From assembly GCA_002102225.1 (NCBI GenBank), contig LQPB01000037.1, positions 62,001-126,000 of the forward strand: DNA of 64,000 bases, written 5' to 3'. Shown here in pieces: positions 10,422 to 24,346 of the stretch. Each line of letters opens with the position of its first letter. Position 1 is the stretch's first letter. A program made the translations under genes and the position numbers. The notes beneath the pieces were generated by a model. It searched no databases. It was not told the DNA's origin and worked only from the letters and a program-made list of their open reading frames with translations. This DNA is from Mycobacterium interjectum. GTDB taxonomy: Bacteria; Actinomycetota; Actinomycetes; Mycobacteriales; Mycobacteriaceae.

Positions 10422-10859
10422 ATGGGCCAGGTGAGCGCAGCCAGCACGATCTTGATCAACGTCGAGCCCGGGGCGACCCTGGCCGCGGTCGCGGACTACC
10501 AGAAGATGCGCCCGAAGATCCTGTCCCCGCAGTACAGCGAGTACCAGGTGCTCCAGGGCGGGCAGGGGGCGGGCACCGTCGCCAAGTGGAAGCTGCAGGC
10601 CACCAAATCCCGGGTGCGCGACGTGCAGGTGAACGTCGACGTGGCCGGCCACACCGTCATCGAAAAGGACGCGAACTCGTCCATGATCACCAACTGGACG
10701 GTGGCTCCCGCCGGGCCGGGATCGTCCGTCACCGTGAAGACCAGCTGGACCGGCGCCGGCGGCGTCAAAGGCTTCTTCGAGAAGACCTTTGCGCCCTTGG
10801 GGCTGAAGAGGATTCAGGGCGAGGTGCTGGCCAACCTGAAGAAAGAGTTGGAAGGCTAG
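10422..10859 (+). CDS. SRPBCC (polyketide cyclase/START-like) family protein
   Basis: The 145-residue single-domain protein begins with the typical first strand ASTILINVEPGATLAAVADY and ends with the long C-terminal helix GLKRIQGEVLANLKKELEG that closes the hydrophobic cavity of the helix-grip fold. Such proteins bind lipids or aromatic ligands or act as cyclases; no catalytic residues identify a reaction. It equals M. tuberculosis Rv3718c by position. It is divergent from the FAD oxidoreductase, and its 3' end faces the amidase gene five bases away. Confidence 0.85.
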   Translation: MGQVSAASTILINVEPGATLAAVADYQKMRPKILSPQYSEYQVLQGGQGAGTVAKWKLQATKSRVRDVQVNVDVAGHTVIEKDANSSMITNWTVAPAGPGSSVTVKTSWTGAGGVKGFFEKTFAPLGLKRIQGEVLANLKKELEG

Positions 10860-10864
10860 CGCAC

Positions 10865-11638
10865 TCAGCGCGCCTGGCCTTGGGTGGCCAGGAAGCCCGC
10901 GACGCCGCGGACGAGCGCGTCGGCGTACTTCTGCCGGCCCTCGGGTGACTCCATCAACGCCGAGTCCACGGGGTTCTTCATGTTGCCGCACTCCACCAGG
11001 ATCGACGGATACTGCGCCAGGTTCAGACCGGCGAGGTCCGAGCGCCCGTACAACCCGTCCTGGCCGATGTAGTTTGCGGGCGGAATGCCCGACGCCTGCA
11101 TCTGGTCGCGCATGATTCGGGCGTACTGCACCGAGGGCCCGGCCTGCGCCGGGTTGAGCGGCGGCGCCGAGTAGTTGACGTGGAAACCCCGCCCCGACGG
11201 CGGGCCGCCGTCGGCGTGGATGCTCAGGACCGCGTTGGGGTGCAACGAGTTGGCCGCGGCGGCGCGCGCGTCTACGCACGGCCCCAGCCCGGTGTCGTCG
11301 CCGCGCGACATAGCGGTCCGCACGCCCAGGGCGCTCAGCTCGGCGCGCACCCGCAGCGCGGTGTCCCAGGTGAAGGTGTGCTCCATATAGCCGCTGTTCG
11401 TCGACGTTCCGCTGGTCTGGCAGTCCTTGGTGCCGCCGCGGCCGGTGGGCACCTGGCGGCCGATGGATGCGTCGTTGGACCCGTTGTGGCCGGGGTCGAT
11501 GAAAACGACCATGCCGGCGATATTGGACGGCACGCCCCAGGCGGCCGGGACGGCCGTCGGCAGGATCGCCGCCGAGGCGGCGACCAGCACACCAACCAGC
11601 GATTTGATTCCGACACGCCTGCTCACTCGTAGGTCCAC
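10865..11638 (-). CDS. Secreted N-acetylmuramoyl-L-alanine amidase (Amidase_3, Rv3717-type)
   Basis: A Sec signal peptide (Arg-rich start, hydrophobic [20 protein letters not shown], Ala-rich cleavage site) precedes a zinc amidase domain. Metal ligands are visible in FIDPGHNG (His51), the Glu of the GYMEHTF segment and LSIHADG; a catalytic Glu lies in [10 protein letters not shown]. Cysteines in KDCQTSG and GPCVDAR probably form the disulfide seen in this family. The enzyme cleaves the amide bond between N-acetylmuramic acid and the stem peptide L-alanine, acting in the periplasm on peptidoglycan fragments or septa. There is no cell-wall binding domain. The start is GTG at 11638. Confidence 0.93.
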   Translation of the reverse strand: MDLRVSRRVGIKSLVGVLVAASAAILPTAVPAAWGVPSNIAGMVVFIDPGHNGSNDASIGRQVPTGRGGTKDCQTSGTSTNSGYMEHTFTWDTALRVRAELSALGVRTAMSRGDDTGLGPCVDARAAAANSLHPNAVLSIHADGGPPSGRGFHVNYSAPPLNPAQAGPSVQYARIMRDQMQASGIPPANYIGQDGLYGRSDLAGLNLAQYPSILVECGNMKNPVDSALMESPEGRQKYADALVRGVAGFLATQGQAR

Positions 11639-11736
11639 GGCGCAAAGGTAACCTCGCGCGGTCTACGCTGGGTGTTCCGAATCGCCCGGCACCCGCAGGC
11701 GAAACCAACTCGAGACCAAGATGCGAGGGGATTGTC

Positions 11737-12093
11737 ATGCAACCCGGAGGCGACATGTCGGCGCTGCTCGCTCAGGCGCAGCAGATGCAGCAGAAGCTAC
11801 TGGAGGCCCAGCACCAGCTCGCGAACGCCGAGATCCACGGTGAAGCCGGCGGGGGCTTGGTCAAGGTGGTCGTCAAAGGCAGCGGCGAGGTGATCGGGGT
11901 CGAGATCGATCCCAAGGTCGTGGACCCCAGCGACATCGAGACTCTGCAGGATCTGATCGTCGGGGCCATGCGCGACGCGTCGGCGCAGGTCACCAAGATG
12001 GCGCAGGAGCGGCTCGGGGCCCTGGCCGGTGGCATGGGCGCCCCACCGGCCCAGCCGTCGCCGTCGCCGCCGACTCAGATGCCGGGGCTCTGA
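11737..12093 (+). CDS. ebfC: YbaB/EbfC nucleoid-associated protein
   Basis: The 118-residue protein has the YbaB/EbfC pattern: an N-terminal coiled helix rich in Gln ([23 protein letters not shown]), then [22 protein letters not shown] and a C-terminal helix [14 protein letters not shown] Pro/Ser/Gln-rich tail follows. Family members are dimers that bind DNA, often next to recR and dnaX; here recR starts 12 bases downstream, so the two probably share a transcript. Confidence 0.93.
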   Translation: MQPGGDMSALLAQAQQMQQKLLEAQHQLANAEIHGEAGGGLVKVVVKGSGEVIGVEIDPKVVDPSDIETLQDLIVGAMRDASAQVTKMAQERLGALAGGMGAPPAQPSPSPPTQMPGL

Positions 12094-12105
12094 CGCTGCA
12101 CCGAC

Positions 12106-12717
12106 ATGTTTGAGGGACCTGTCCAGGATCTGATCGACGAGCTCGGCAAGTTGCCGGGTATCGGGCCCAAGAGCGCGCAGCGCATCGCGTTTCACCTCCT
12201 GTCGGTCGAACCGCCCGAGATCGACCGCCTGACCGCGGTGTTGGGGAAGGTCCGCGAGGGCGTGCGATTCTGCGCGGTGTGCGGCAACGTGTCCGACGAC
12301 GAGCGCTGCCGCATCTGCTCCGACCCCCGCCGGGACGGTTCGCAGGTCTGTGTCGTCGAGGAGCCGAAGGACATCCAGGCCGTCGAGCGCACCCGCGAGT
12401 TCCGCGGCCGCTACCACGTGCTGGGCGGCGCGCTCGACCCGCTGTCCGGCGTGGGTCCCGAACAGCTGCGCATCCGCGAGCTGCTGACCCGCATCGGCGA
12501 GCGGGTCGACGACGTCGACATCACCGAGGTGATCATCGCCACCGACCCCAACACCGAGGGGGAGGCGACGGCCACCTACCTCGTCCGGATGCTGCGCGAC
12601 ATCCCCGGCCTGACCGTGACGCGGATCGCGTCCGGGCTGCCGATGGGCGGTGACTTGGAGTTCGCCGACGAGCTGACCCTGGGCCGCGCGCTCACCGGCC
12701 GCCGGGCCATGGTCTGA
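12106..12717 (+). CDS. recR: Recombination mediator RecR
   Basis: The 203-residue protein has the full RecR order: a helix-hairpin-helix ([18 protein letters not shown], residues 13-30), the zinc finger [16 protein letters not shown] (about 57-72) and a Toprim domain with the acidic residues VVEEPKD and [15 protein letters not shown]-terminal [19 protein letters not shown]alker-like segment ends it. RecR acts with RecF/RecO to load RecA at gaps. It is the second gene of the ebfC-recR operon. Confidence 0.97.
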   Translation: MFEGPVQDLIDELGKLPGIGPKSAQRIAFHLLSVEPPEIDRLTAVLGKVREGVRFCAVCGNVSDDERCRICSDPRRDGSQVCVVEEPKDIQAVERTREFRGRYHVLGGALDPLSGVGPEQLRIRELLTRIGERVDDVDITEVIIATDPNTEGEATATYLVRMLRDIPGLTVTRIASGLPMGGDLEFADELTLGRALTGRRAMV

Positions 12718-12721
12718 CCCG

Positions 12722-13299
12722 TCAGCTGGTGACAACGGCGAAGTTGTCGCTGGTCTCCCAGGCCGCTTCGAAAGTCGAGACGGACACTCGTTCGTCGCGC
12801 CCGGCTGCGATGCCGCTGTCGTTCAGGTGCACCACGTTGGCCGAGGTGTCGATGCCGATGACGACGACGAAGTGGTTTTCCTGGCTGCGGTCGCCGGACT
12901 TGTTCCAAAGGATCCGGTCGTTGAGCCCGACGATCACCTTGCGCCCCTGATCCAGGTCGCGGGCCAGGGCGTCGAGGCTGGGGTGGACCGCGCTGGCCGG
13001 GACGCCGTAGTGCGTGCGGCGGCGGTGATCTCGTCCTCGCTGGGTTCGTGGCCGGTGACCTGGCCGACGACGTCGGCCACCGCCATCTCCCCGCAGTCGC
13101 GGTCCTGCTGCTGGTAGCGCCAGTAGGGCGCCACGGCGGCCGGGTTGCCGTGCATCCCTTCATGGCCGGCGACGGGAGCGCCCGGGGCCGCGTCGGCCGT
13201 CGCGGCGAACGCAACCAGCGAGCCGGTGGCCGCGCTCAAGACGGCCGCGAGCCCGACGACGCGGGCAGCCCTGACGAGGATGGTTCTGGCGTTGCTCAT
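12722..13299 (-). pseudogene. Secreted C39-like (papain-fold) peptidase-like protein, frameshifted
   Basis: An ATG at 13299 starts a protein with a clear signal peptide (hydrophobic VVGLAAVLSAATGSLVAFAATADA). Next comes YWRYQQQDRDCGEMAVADVVGQ, where Gln and Cys match the oxyanion Gln and nucleophile Cys of C39-like peptidases. The frame is lost near 13013: adding one base there restores a continuous 192-residue protein with HYGVPASAVHPSLDALARDL, then NHFVVVIGIDTSANVVHLNDSG (the His and Asn/Asp half of the triad) to a stop at 12722. Either a recent single-base loss has inactivated the gene or the base is a sequencing error. Conservation of both halves favours a very recent event or an error. 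It faces recR four bases away. Confidence 0.75.
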
Positions 13300-13471
13300 G
13301 CGGGTCCTTTTCTCGGTCGGTGCGTCGAGAAAAGGCTGGGCGGCGCCGCTAGACGGATCCTTGAAGAAAACTTGGAGCCCAGATGGGCGGCCTCAGCCCG
13401 AGACATAAACCGTTGCGACGCGCCGCGGCGTGTCGTCGCAGAGAGTTATGTGTCGCGGACGAGGGCGGCGC

Positions 13472-14179
13472 TCAGCGGGCCGCCAGACGCTCGCGGCGCA
13501 GCAGGTCCACCTCGGGCAGTTGCAGCGGCGCGAGATCACCCACCACCTTGCCGAGCAACAGGTCGGCCAGCTCGGGATTGCGGGCCAGGCACGGCCCGTG
13601 CATGTAGGTCGCGACCACGCTGCCCTGCACCGCGCCGTCGAAGCCGTCACCGGCCCGGTTTCCCGCGCCCTTGACCACCGCGCCCAATGGCGACGCGGCC
13701 GGCCCCAAAACCGTTCCGCCCCGGTGGTTCTCGAAGCCGGTGAGCGGCTGCGTCAGGCCGGCCGGCAGCGGCTTGCTGACCAGCTCGCCGATGGTGCGCG
13801 CGTCTTGCGGCGACGTGGTCGCGTCCAGCATGCCCACCCCGTCGACCCGTTCGCCCGACGACGTCGCATACCAGTGCCCCAGCACCTGGACCGCCGCGCA
13901 GATCGCCAGCACGGGCGCACCCCGTTCGGCCGCGCGCTGCAGGCCCGGGTAGCGGAGAAGATGCCGGGTGGCCAGCCGCTGCGCGTAGTCCTCGGCCCCG
14001 CCCAGCGTGTACAGGTCCAGCGACTCGGGCACCGGATCGGCCAGCGTGATCTCGACGATTTCGGCCGCAATGCCCCGCAACCGCAGCCGTTGGCGCAGCA
14101 CCAGGGCGTTGCCGCCGTCGCCGTAGGTGCCCATCACGTCGGGCAGCACCAGCCCGATCCGCACGGTCGAGTCAGCCAT
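13472..14179 (-). CDS. gatD: Lipid II isoglutaminyl synthase, glutaminase subunit
   Basis: The 235-residue class I glutamine amidotransferase is of the CobB/CobQ-like type. It begins VRIGLVLPDVMGTYGDGGNALVL, the nucleophile Cys is in LAICAAVQVLG (about residue 97) and the catalytic His in VVATYMHGPCLARNPELAD. It supplies ammonia to MurT for amidation of the D-Glu alpha-carboxyl of lipid II stem peptides, which is needed for cross-linking. Its ATG overlaps the 3' end of murT by eight bases, matching the obligate MurT/GatD complex. Older annotations call it CobQ2; the murT pairing argues against a cobalamin role. Confidence 0.92.
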   Translation of the reverse strand: MADSTVRIGLVLPDVMGTYGDGGNALVLRQRLRLRGIAAEIVEITLADPVPESLDLYTLGGAEDYAQRLATRHLLRYPGLQRAAERGAPVLAICAAVQVLGHWYATSSGERVDGVGMLDATTSPQDARTIGELVSKPLPAGLTQPLTGFENHRGGTVLGPAASPLGAVVKGAGNRAGDGFDGAVQGSVVATYMHGPCLARNPELADLLLGKVVGDLAPLQLPEVDLLRRERLAAR

Positions 14180-15401
14180 GGCGCGCCAATGCCCGCTGCA
14201 GCTGCAGGAACGCGGTGTAGTTGGCGACGACCTCCACCCGCCCGGGCGGGCACGACGCGATGGCGGCCACGGTGTCGTGCACCAACGTGTGCTCGACGCC
14301 CGCGTATCCCAGGCGCACCGCGAGGTCGGTGCCGCGTTCCCCGGCGGCGACGACTCGGGTCTCCTCGAAGTGTTCGAAGCGCACGTCCCACAGCCACGAC
14401 AGGTCCTCGCCGTCGGGCACCTGCCCGTTGACCGAGATGACCACCCCCGCCGCGTGCTTGTCCACCATCGACAGCGCCTCCTGCCAGCCGGCGGGGTTCT
14501 TGGCCAGCAGGATCCGCGCGTCGTGGTCGCCGACGCGGACGCTGCGGTAGCGCCCGGCGACCTCGTCGACCTGGGACACCGCCGCCACCGCCTTCGACGG
14601 GTCGGCGCCCAGCGCGACGGCGGCGGCCACGGCCTGGGCGGCGTTGCCCCGGTTCACCGCGCCCGGCAGCGCCAACCGCATCGGCAGGGCCAGGCCGTCG
14701 GGCCCGTACAGCGTCTCGTCGTCGAACCACCACTGCGGGCTGGGTCGTTTGAAGTCGGCGCCGGTGGAATACCAGTGCTCCTTGTCGCGGACAATGACCT
14801 CGCCGCTGCGCGGGCAGCTGACGGAGTCGTTGGCCCACGCGCCGCCCGCGGCCACCCACACCACGTTGGGGCTGTCGTAGGCCGCGGAGGTCATCAGCAC
14901 GTCGTCGCAGTTGGCGACGACGACCGCCTTGGGGTGACGCGCCAGGCCGGCCCGCAGCGTGCGTTCGATCACGTTGATCTCCCCGACCCGGTCCAGCTGG
15001 TCGCGCGACAGGTTGAGCAGCACGATGACGCTGGGCTCGACGGCGTCGGCGACGTGCGGCACGTGCATCTCGTCGACCTCCAGGGCGGCCAGCCCGGCCT
15101 CGCGGTCGGCGGCCAGCGCGGCGACCAGGCCGGCGTCCATGTTGGCGCCCTCGGCGTTGGTGGCGACCGGGCCCAGCGTCGCGAGCGCGGACGCCGTCAT
15201 CCGCGTGGTCGTCGACTTGCCGTTGGTGCCCGTGACGACGACCGTGCGCCGCCCGGCCCCGAGCTGGCGCAGCACCGAACGGTCCAGCGTCATCGCGACC
15301 AGGCCACCGATCATGGCGCCGGCCCCACGTCCGGTCACTCGCGACGCCCAGCGCGCGCTCGCTCCCGCGGCGAGGGCCAGGCGTGCGCGGGTGGTGATCA
15401 C
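14172..15401 (-). CDS. murT: Lipid II isoglutaminyl synthase, Mur-ligase-like subunit
   Basis: The 409-residue protein is Mur-ligase-like: P-loop TVVVTGTNGKSTTTRM (about residues 55-70), LEVDEMHVPHV, the NLSRDQLDRVGEI segment typical of MurT, NRGNAAQAVAAAVAL and a C-terminal MurT domain (DUF1727). It amidates the second-residue glutamate of lipid II with ammonia from GatD. MurT of Staphylococcus has a four-Cys zinc ribbon; here only two candidate cysteines are seen (ANCDD and SCPRSGE), so the ribbon seems lost. The start is GTG at 15401, followed by a positively charged amphipathic N-terminus. It forms an operon with gatD. Confidence 0.9.
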   Translation of the reverse strand: MITTRARLALAAGASARWASRVTGRGAGAMIGGLVAMTLDRSVLRQLGAGRRTVVVTGTNGKSTTTRMTASALATLGPVATNAEGANMDAGLVAALAADREAGLAALEVDEMHVPHVADAVEPSVIVLLNLSRDQLDRVGEINVIERTLRAGLARHPKAVVVANCDDVLMTSAAYDSPNVVWVAAGGAWANDSVSCPRSGEVIVRDKEHWYSTGADFKRPSPQWWFDDETLYGPDGLALPMRLALPGAVNRGNAAQAVAAAVALGADPSKAVAAVSQVDEVAGRYRSVRVGDHDARILLAKNPAGWQEALSMVDKHAAGVVISVNGQVPDGEDLSWLWDVRFEHFEETRVVAAGERGTDLAVRLGYAGVEHTLVHDTVAAIASCPPGRVEVVANYTAFLQLQRALARHG

Positions 15402-15412
15402 CCCGGAGAGTT

Positions 15413-15519
15413 TAGGGGCGATCACTAGCGCGGCGCTGTGCGCCGGGCGCTGTGGGTCGCCCCCATGGGTGTAGGGGCGATCACTAGCGCGGCGCTGTGC
15501 GCCGGGCGCTGTGGGTCGC
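15413..15519. repeat. Two 48-bp direct repeats between murT and dnaQ-like genes
   Basis: Positions 15413-15460 and 15472-15519 are identical over 48 bases (from TAGGGGCGATCACTAGCG to GCTGTGGGTCGC), with an 11-base spacer, giving a 59-base period. They fill the divergent intergenic region between murT (start 15401) and the dnaQ-like gene (15590), so each copy could carry a promoter or regulator site. The ATCACTAG core and GCGCCGGGCGC palindrome occur in both. Confidence 0.9.
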
Positions 15520-15589
15520 TCTCGTGATTTACGCACGACACGAGTCGCAGCGAACCGGCGATGTCGGTCCGGCATGCCATCCTCAGTTC

Positions 15590-16582
15590 ATGAACCGGGT
15601 GTCCTGGGGGCGGCCGGCCAGCGAGCCGGGCGGGGGTTGGGCAGTCATCGACGTCGAGACCTCGGGCTTTCGCCCGGGTCAGGCGCGGATCATCAGCGTC
15701 GCCGCGCTCGGGCTCGACGCCGACGGCCGGGTGGAGCAGTCGGTGGTCAGCCTGCTCAATCCCGGAGTGGACCCGGGTCCCACCCATGTGCACGGCCTGA
15801 CCGCCGCGATGCTCGAGGACCAGCCGCAGTTCGCCGACATCGTCGGTGACCTGGTGGAGGTGCTGCGCGGCCGCACGCTGGTGGCGCACAACGTCGCCTT
15901 CGACTACGCGTTCCTCGCCGCGGAGGCCGAGCTCGCCGAGGCCGAGCTGCCGGTTGACGACGTCATGTGCACCGTTGAGCTGGCGCGGCGGCTGGACCTC
16001 GGGGTCGAGAACCTGCGGCTGGAGACCCTTGCGGCGCACTGGGGCGTGGTGCAGGAGCGGCCGCACGACGCCTTTGACGACGCCTTGGTGCTGACCGGCG
16101 TGCTGGAGTCGGCGCTGCAGCGGGCGCGCGAACGCGACGTCTGGCTGCCGGTACACCCGGTGACCCGGCGGCAATGGCCGAACGGCCGGGTGACCCACGA
16201 CGAGCTGCGCCCGCTGAAGGTGCTGGCGTCGCGGATGCCGTGCGCCTACCTCAACCCGGGGCCCTTCGTGCGGGGCCGGCCGCTGGTCCAGGGCATGCGG
16301 GTCGCGCTGGCGGCCGAGGTGAGACGCACCCACGAGGAACTCGTCGAGCGGATCCTGCACGCCGGGCTCGCCTACAGCGACGTCGTGGACGGCGAGACTT
16401 CGCTGGTGGTCTGCAACGACGCCGCTCCCGAACAGGGCAAGGGCTATCACGCCCGCCAGCTGGGGGTGCCGGTGGTGTCCGACGCGCAGTTCATGGAGGG
16501 CGTCGGCGCCGTCGCGCGCGGCACCAGCATGGAGGAATTCACCGACGTCAGCGCGGCCGACGCGCAGCTGGCGCTGTTCTGA
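15590..16582 (+). CDS. DnaQ-like 3'-5' exonuclease with C-terminal BRCT-like domain
   Basis: The N-terminal DEDDh exonuclease domain shows ExoI VIDVETSGF, ExoII HNVAFDYAFL and ExoIII HDAFDDALVL, with acidic residues and His in the expected order. This suits proofreading or repair exonuclease activity. After a linker, residues about 245-320 (VERILHAGLAYSDVVDGETSLVVCNDAAPEQGKGYHARQLGVPVVSDAQFMEGV) look like a BRCT fold, as in Rv3711c. The 330-residue length fits that ortholog. An ATG at 15590 is used; GTG 12 bases later is possible. The replicative proofreader in mycobacteria is the PHP domain of DnaE1, so this is probably an accessory nuclease. Confidence 0.9.
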   Translation: MNRVSWGRPASEPGGGWAVIDVETSGFRPGQARIISVAALGLDADGRVEQSVVSLLNPGVDPGPTHVHGLTAAMLEDQPQFADIVGDLVEVLRGRTLVAHNVAFDYAFLAAEAELAEAELPVDDVMCTVELARRLDLGVENLRLETLAAHWGVVQERPHDAFDDALVLTGVLESALQRARERDVWLPVHPVTRRQWPNGRVTHDELRPLKVLASRMPCAYLNPGPFVRGRPLVQGMRVALAAEVRRTHEELVERILHAGLAYSDVVDGETSLVVCNDAAPEQGKGYHARQLGVPVVSDAQFMEGVGAVARGTSMEEFTDVSAADAQLALF

Positions 16583-16601
16583 ACCCCCACCCCTTGCCAT
16601 C

Positions 16602-16653
16602 ACTACGCCTGTAGTAGTACCGTCAGCGGCATGGTAACCACTACAGATGTAGT
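16602..16653. promoter_or_regulatory. Pair of inverted-repeat operators, ACTAC-N4-GTAGT
   Basis: Two sites share the same dyad: ACTACGCCTGTAGT at 16602-16615 and ACTACAGATGTAGT at 16640-16653 (the second a perfect palindrome over ACTACA-GA-TGTAGT). Their centres are 38 bases apart and they flank the first codon (16631) of the membrane-protein gene that is coupled to a TetR gene. This is the expected arrangement for TetR autoregulation; binding is inferred, not shown. Confidence 0.65.
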
Positions 16654-17076
16654 ACCGAGGCGGTGGTGGGCCGCGTACCGCCGCCACGGCTACTTTTTCC
16701 GCGCGGCGGCCATGCTGACCATTTCGCTCGGTGTGCTGATCCACCTGTACCGGGTGATCTTCGGGGACGACCTCACGCTGAAATACGCGCTGACGCTGAC
16801 CACCGACCGGATCCTGCTGGTCCCGATGACGTACGCGGCCGTCACCGGCATCCTGGTGTACCGGCGCGTGCGGTTCGCCAACAAGCCGCATCGGGCGTTC
16901 TTTACGGCATCGCTGGTCTACATCGCCTTCAGCGTGCCGCTGCACATTTACTGCTCGTACGTGACGAAGGATCTGTCGCTGTACATGTGGTTTCGGATGT
17001 GGTTCAGCTACCTGCTGCTGATCGCCGTGTATCCGGCTTTCCTGACGATGTTCTGGCGGCTGCGCTACAAAGACTG

Positions 17077-17077
<1 letters not shown>
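16631..17077 (+). CDS. Small four-helix membrane protein, TetR partner
   Basis: The 148-residue protein has about four hydrophobic segments (AAAMLTISLGVLIHLYRVIF, ILLVPMTYAAVTGILVY, FFTASLVYIAFSVPLHIYC and YLLLIAVYPAFLTMFW) and short Arg-rich loops. I do not recognise a named family. Its stop overlaps the ATG of the TetR gene (TGATG), and the operator pair at 16602-16653 straddles its start, so it is the likely target of that regulator. Because one operator falls inside codons 4-8, a start at the ATG of MLTISLG (16711) is conceivable. A detoxification or ligand-uptake role would be typical of such pairs but is unproven. Confidence 0.8.
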
Positions 17078-19513
<2,436 letters not shown>

Positions 19514-19529
<16 letters not shown>

Positions 19530-19555
19530 CGTCCGAGGAGGAGCACCCGCTGCAC
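19514..19555 (-). CDS. leuA leader peptide with three consecutive leucine codons
   Basis: A 13-codon frame on the leuA strand reads (M)QRVLLLGRRDGV and stops with TGA; a GTG three codons further upstream (19564) could also start it. The three adjacent CTC leucine codons followed at once by pseudoknot segment S1 are the hallmark of leucine-sensing leader peptides. A ribosome stalled at the Leu codons would cover S1 and free S3. Too short for standard gene callers; translation is inferred. Confidence 0.7.
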
Positions 19556-19616
19556 GGTGTGCACTCTACCGCGATCTGCGCCGCGAGGGAAAACCGGCGT
19601 CGAGCGTGCGGTGACG

Positions 19617-19680
19617 GCTTTGCGCGTGCGGCCAGGGCGAGAAAATCGTGAAAGTCCCGCCCTGAGCTCACACGCAAAGC
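19617..19680. repeat. Imperfect 23-bp inverted repeat between leuA and ask
   Basis: Arms 19617-19639 (GCTTTGCGCGTGCGGCCAGGGCG) and 19658-19680 are complementary with about four mismatches around an 18-base spacer. It lies in the divergent leuA-ask region, upstream of the leader peptide and about 87 bases before ask. A motif GTCGAGCGTGCGG just before it resembles the GCGAGCGTGCGT arms of the hairpin at 37626-37687, suggesting a dispersed repeat family. The rest of the 19439-19766 gap holds the leuA leader. Confidence 0.6.
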
Positions 19681-19766
19681 CCAGAGCGCACAAGCAACGG
19701 CCGGAAAATTGAGATGCGCCCCCACGTATTCTGTTGTGGACTTAAGACCAGCCGGGAAGGGAAACA

Positions 19767-23209
<3,443 letters not shown>

Positions 23210-23307
23210 CGCACCCGGAGCAGCGGTTTTGGCAGGTCAACGCCGTTTTCAGCTCATAGCTGGCACTTAAGTAGCGCATAGCCGTCACTACTGTTAACGC
23301 CCGCATC

Positions 23308-23709
23308 ATGAGTCTCATGAGTGAAACATCTGACACCCCAACTGTGCGGACCTCAACCGCAACTGCGCCCGCGCCGGCGGCCGAGCCGGCGCTCTTCCGG
23401 ACCCCTCGGGTCTTCATTGCCGCCGCATGGGTGGCCATCGTCGCCGGCGTCGTGTTCATCGTCTCGGTGATCTTCTTCACCGGGATGGCGCTCGGACACC
23501 ACGGCCACGGCGGCATGCACCACCACCACAAGCACCACGCGGCCTTCATGCACCCGCACCGCTTCGGCGGCCCGGGCGGTCCCGGCGGACCCGGCGGTCC
23601 GGCGGGCGGCCCCGGGGCGGTCCAGGGCGGCGGGCCCGCATCGGCAACACCGGGCGCGCCGGGACCCAGCCAGATCCCGTCGTCGGTCGCGCCGTCTCGC
23701 ACGCCGTAG
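23308..23709 (+). CDS. Single-pass membrane protein, His-rich then Gly-Pro-rich (copy 1)
   Basis: The 133-residue protein has a Thr/Ala/Pro-rich cytosolic N-terminus, one membrane helix (VFIAAAWVAIVAGVVFIVSVIFFTG, residues about 36-60), a dense histidine segment (HHGHGGMHHHHKHHAAFMHPH, residues about 64-84) and a collagen-like GGP repeat tail. No cysteines or enzymatic motifs are seen. The histidine block outside the membrane could bind Ni, Zn or Cu ions, or haem; that is inference. It is a tandem paralog of the gene at 23834. ATG at 23308 or 23317 may start it. Confidence 0.85.
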   Translation: MSLMSETSDTPTVRTSTATAPAPAAEPALFRTPRVFIAAAWVAIVAGVVFIVSVIFFTGMALGHHGHGGMHHHHKHHAAFMHPHRFGGPGGPGGPGGPAGGPGAVQGGGPASATPGAPGPSQIPSSVAPSRTP

Positions 23710-23733
23710 GCGGGGCGTGTAAACCTCCACCGA

Positions 23734-23763
23734 TAGCCCGGCGCTCGAACGAGCGCCGGGCTA
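23734..23763. terminator. Perfect 14-bp hairpin after the first His-rich gene
   Basis: TAGCCCGGCGCTCG (23734-23747) pairs exactly with 23750-23763 around a two-base AA loop. It starts 24 bases after the stop at 23709. It is GC-rich and lacks a clear T-run, as is common for mycobacterial intrinsic-like terminators; the palindrome works on both strands. Confidence 0.65.
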
Positions 23764-23833
23764 CACAATTCACAGCAACTTTTTGTCCGCGTGACCTGTT
23801 AGCGGGGTCGACGAGACGGGCACTATTCAAGGC

Positions 23834-24280
23834 ATGACCCAAGCACCCGAACCGTCAGCGCCACCGACTGCCGCCGCCCCGCCGCCGCCCGCCTACGAGC
23901 GGGTCAAGCCGCCCAGGCTCTACGTCGCCGCCGCGTGGGTGGTGATCGTGGCCGGCATCGTCTTCATTCTGTCGACCGTCTTCTTTGCCGGCGCCATGGT
24001 CGTCGGGTTCAACCATCACTGCCACCACAAACATCATCACGACATGATGTACGGCCCCGGCGGCCCCGGCGGGCCGGGCGGCGGCCCGTGGCAGTTCGGC
24101 GGGCCCGGCGGACCGGGGATGGTCGTCGGCCCGTGGGGGCCGCCGCCGGGCTTCGGCCCGGGTGGGCCGGGTGGCCCGTTCGGTCCGCCGCCGGGCGCCG
24201 GTCCGGGCGGCCCCAGCCAGTCGCCGACGCCCAGCGCGCCCGCCCCGGCGCCGAATACCCCGGGCAATCCGCGTCCCTAG
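23834..24280 (+). CDS. Single-pass membrane protein, His-rich then Gly-Pro-rich (copy 2)
   Basis: The 148-residue paralog of the 23308 gene has the same order of parts: a Pro/Ala-rich N-terminus, a membrane helix LYVAAAWVVIVAGIVFILSTVFFAG, the block NHHCHHKHHHDMM (here with a Cys), and a tail of GGPGGPG and PPGFGPGG repeats. Sequence identity with copy 1 is concentrated in the helix (AAWV-IVAG-VFI-S-FF-G), pointing to a helix-helix partner or heterodimer. A catalase gene follows after 66 bases. Ion binding at the His/Cys block is inferred. Confidence 0.85.
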   Translation: MTQAPEPSAPPTAAAPPPPAYERVKPPRLYVAAAWVVIVAGIVFILSTVFFAGAMVVGFNHHCHHKHHHDMMYGPGGPGGPGGGPWQFGGPGGPGMVVGPWGPPPGFGPGGPGGPFGPPPGAGPGGPSQSPTPSAPAPAPNTPGNPRP

Positions 24281-24346
24281 CCGCGCCGTTGGTGCTGCGC
24301 GCATCGAAAGCTGTTGTGCTCGTCCGAGATACGAAGAGGTAGCGAA

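Noticed and set aside
15425..16945. A 506-codon minus-strand frame opposite the dnaQ-like gene
   Set aside because: Opposite a gene with clear exonuclease motifs; composition is that of an antisense shadow.
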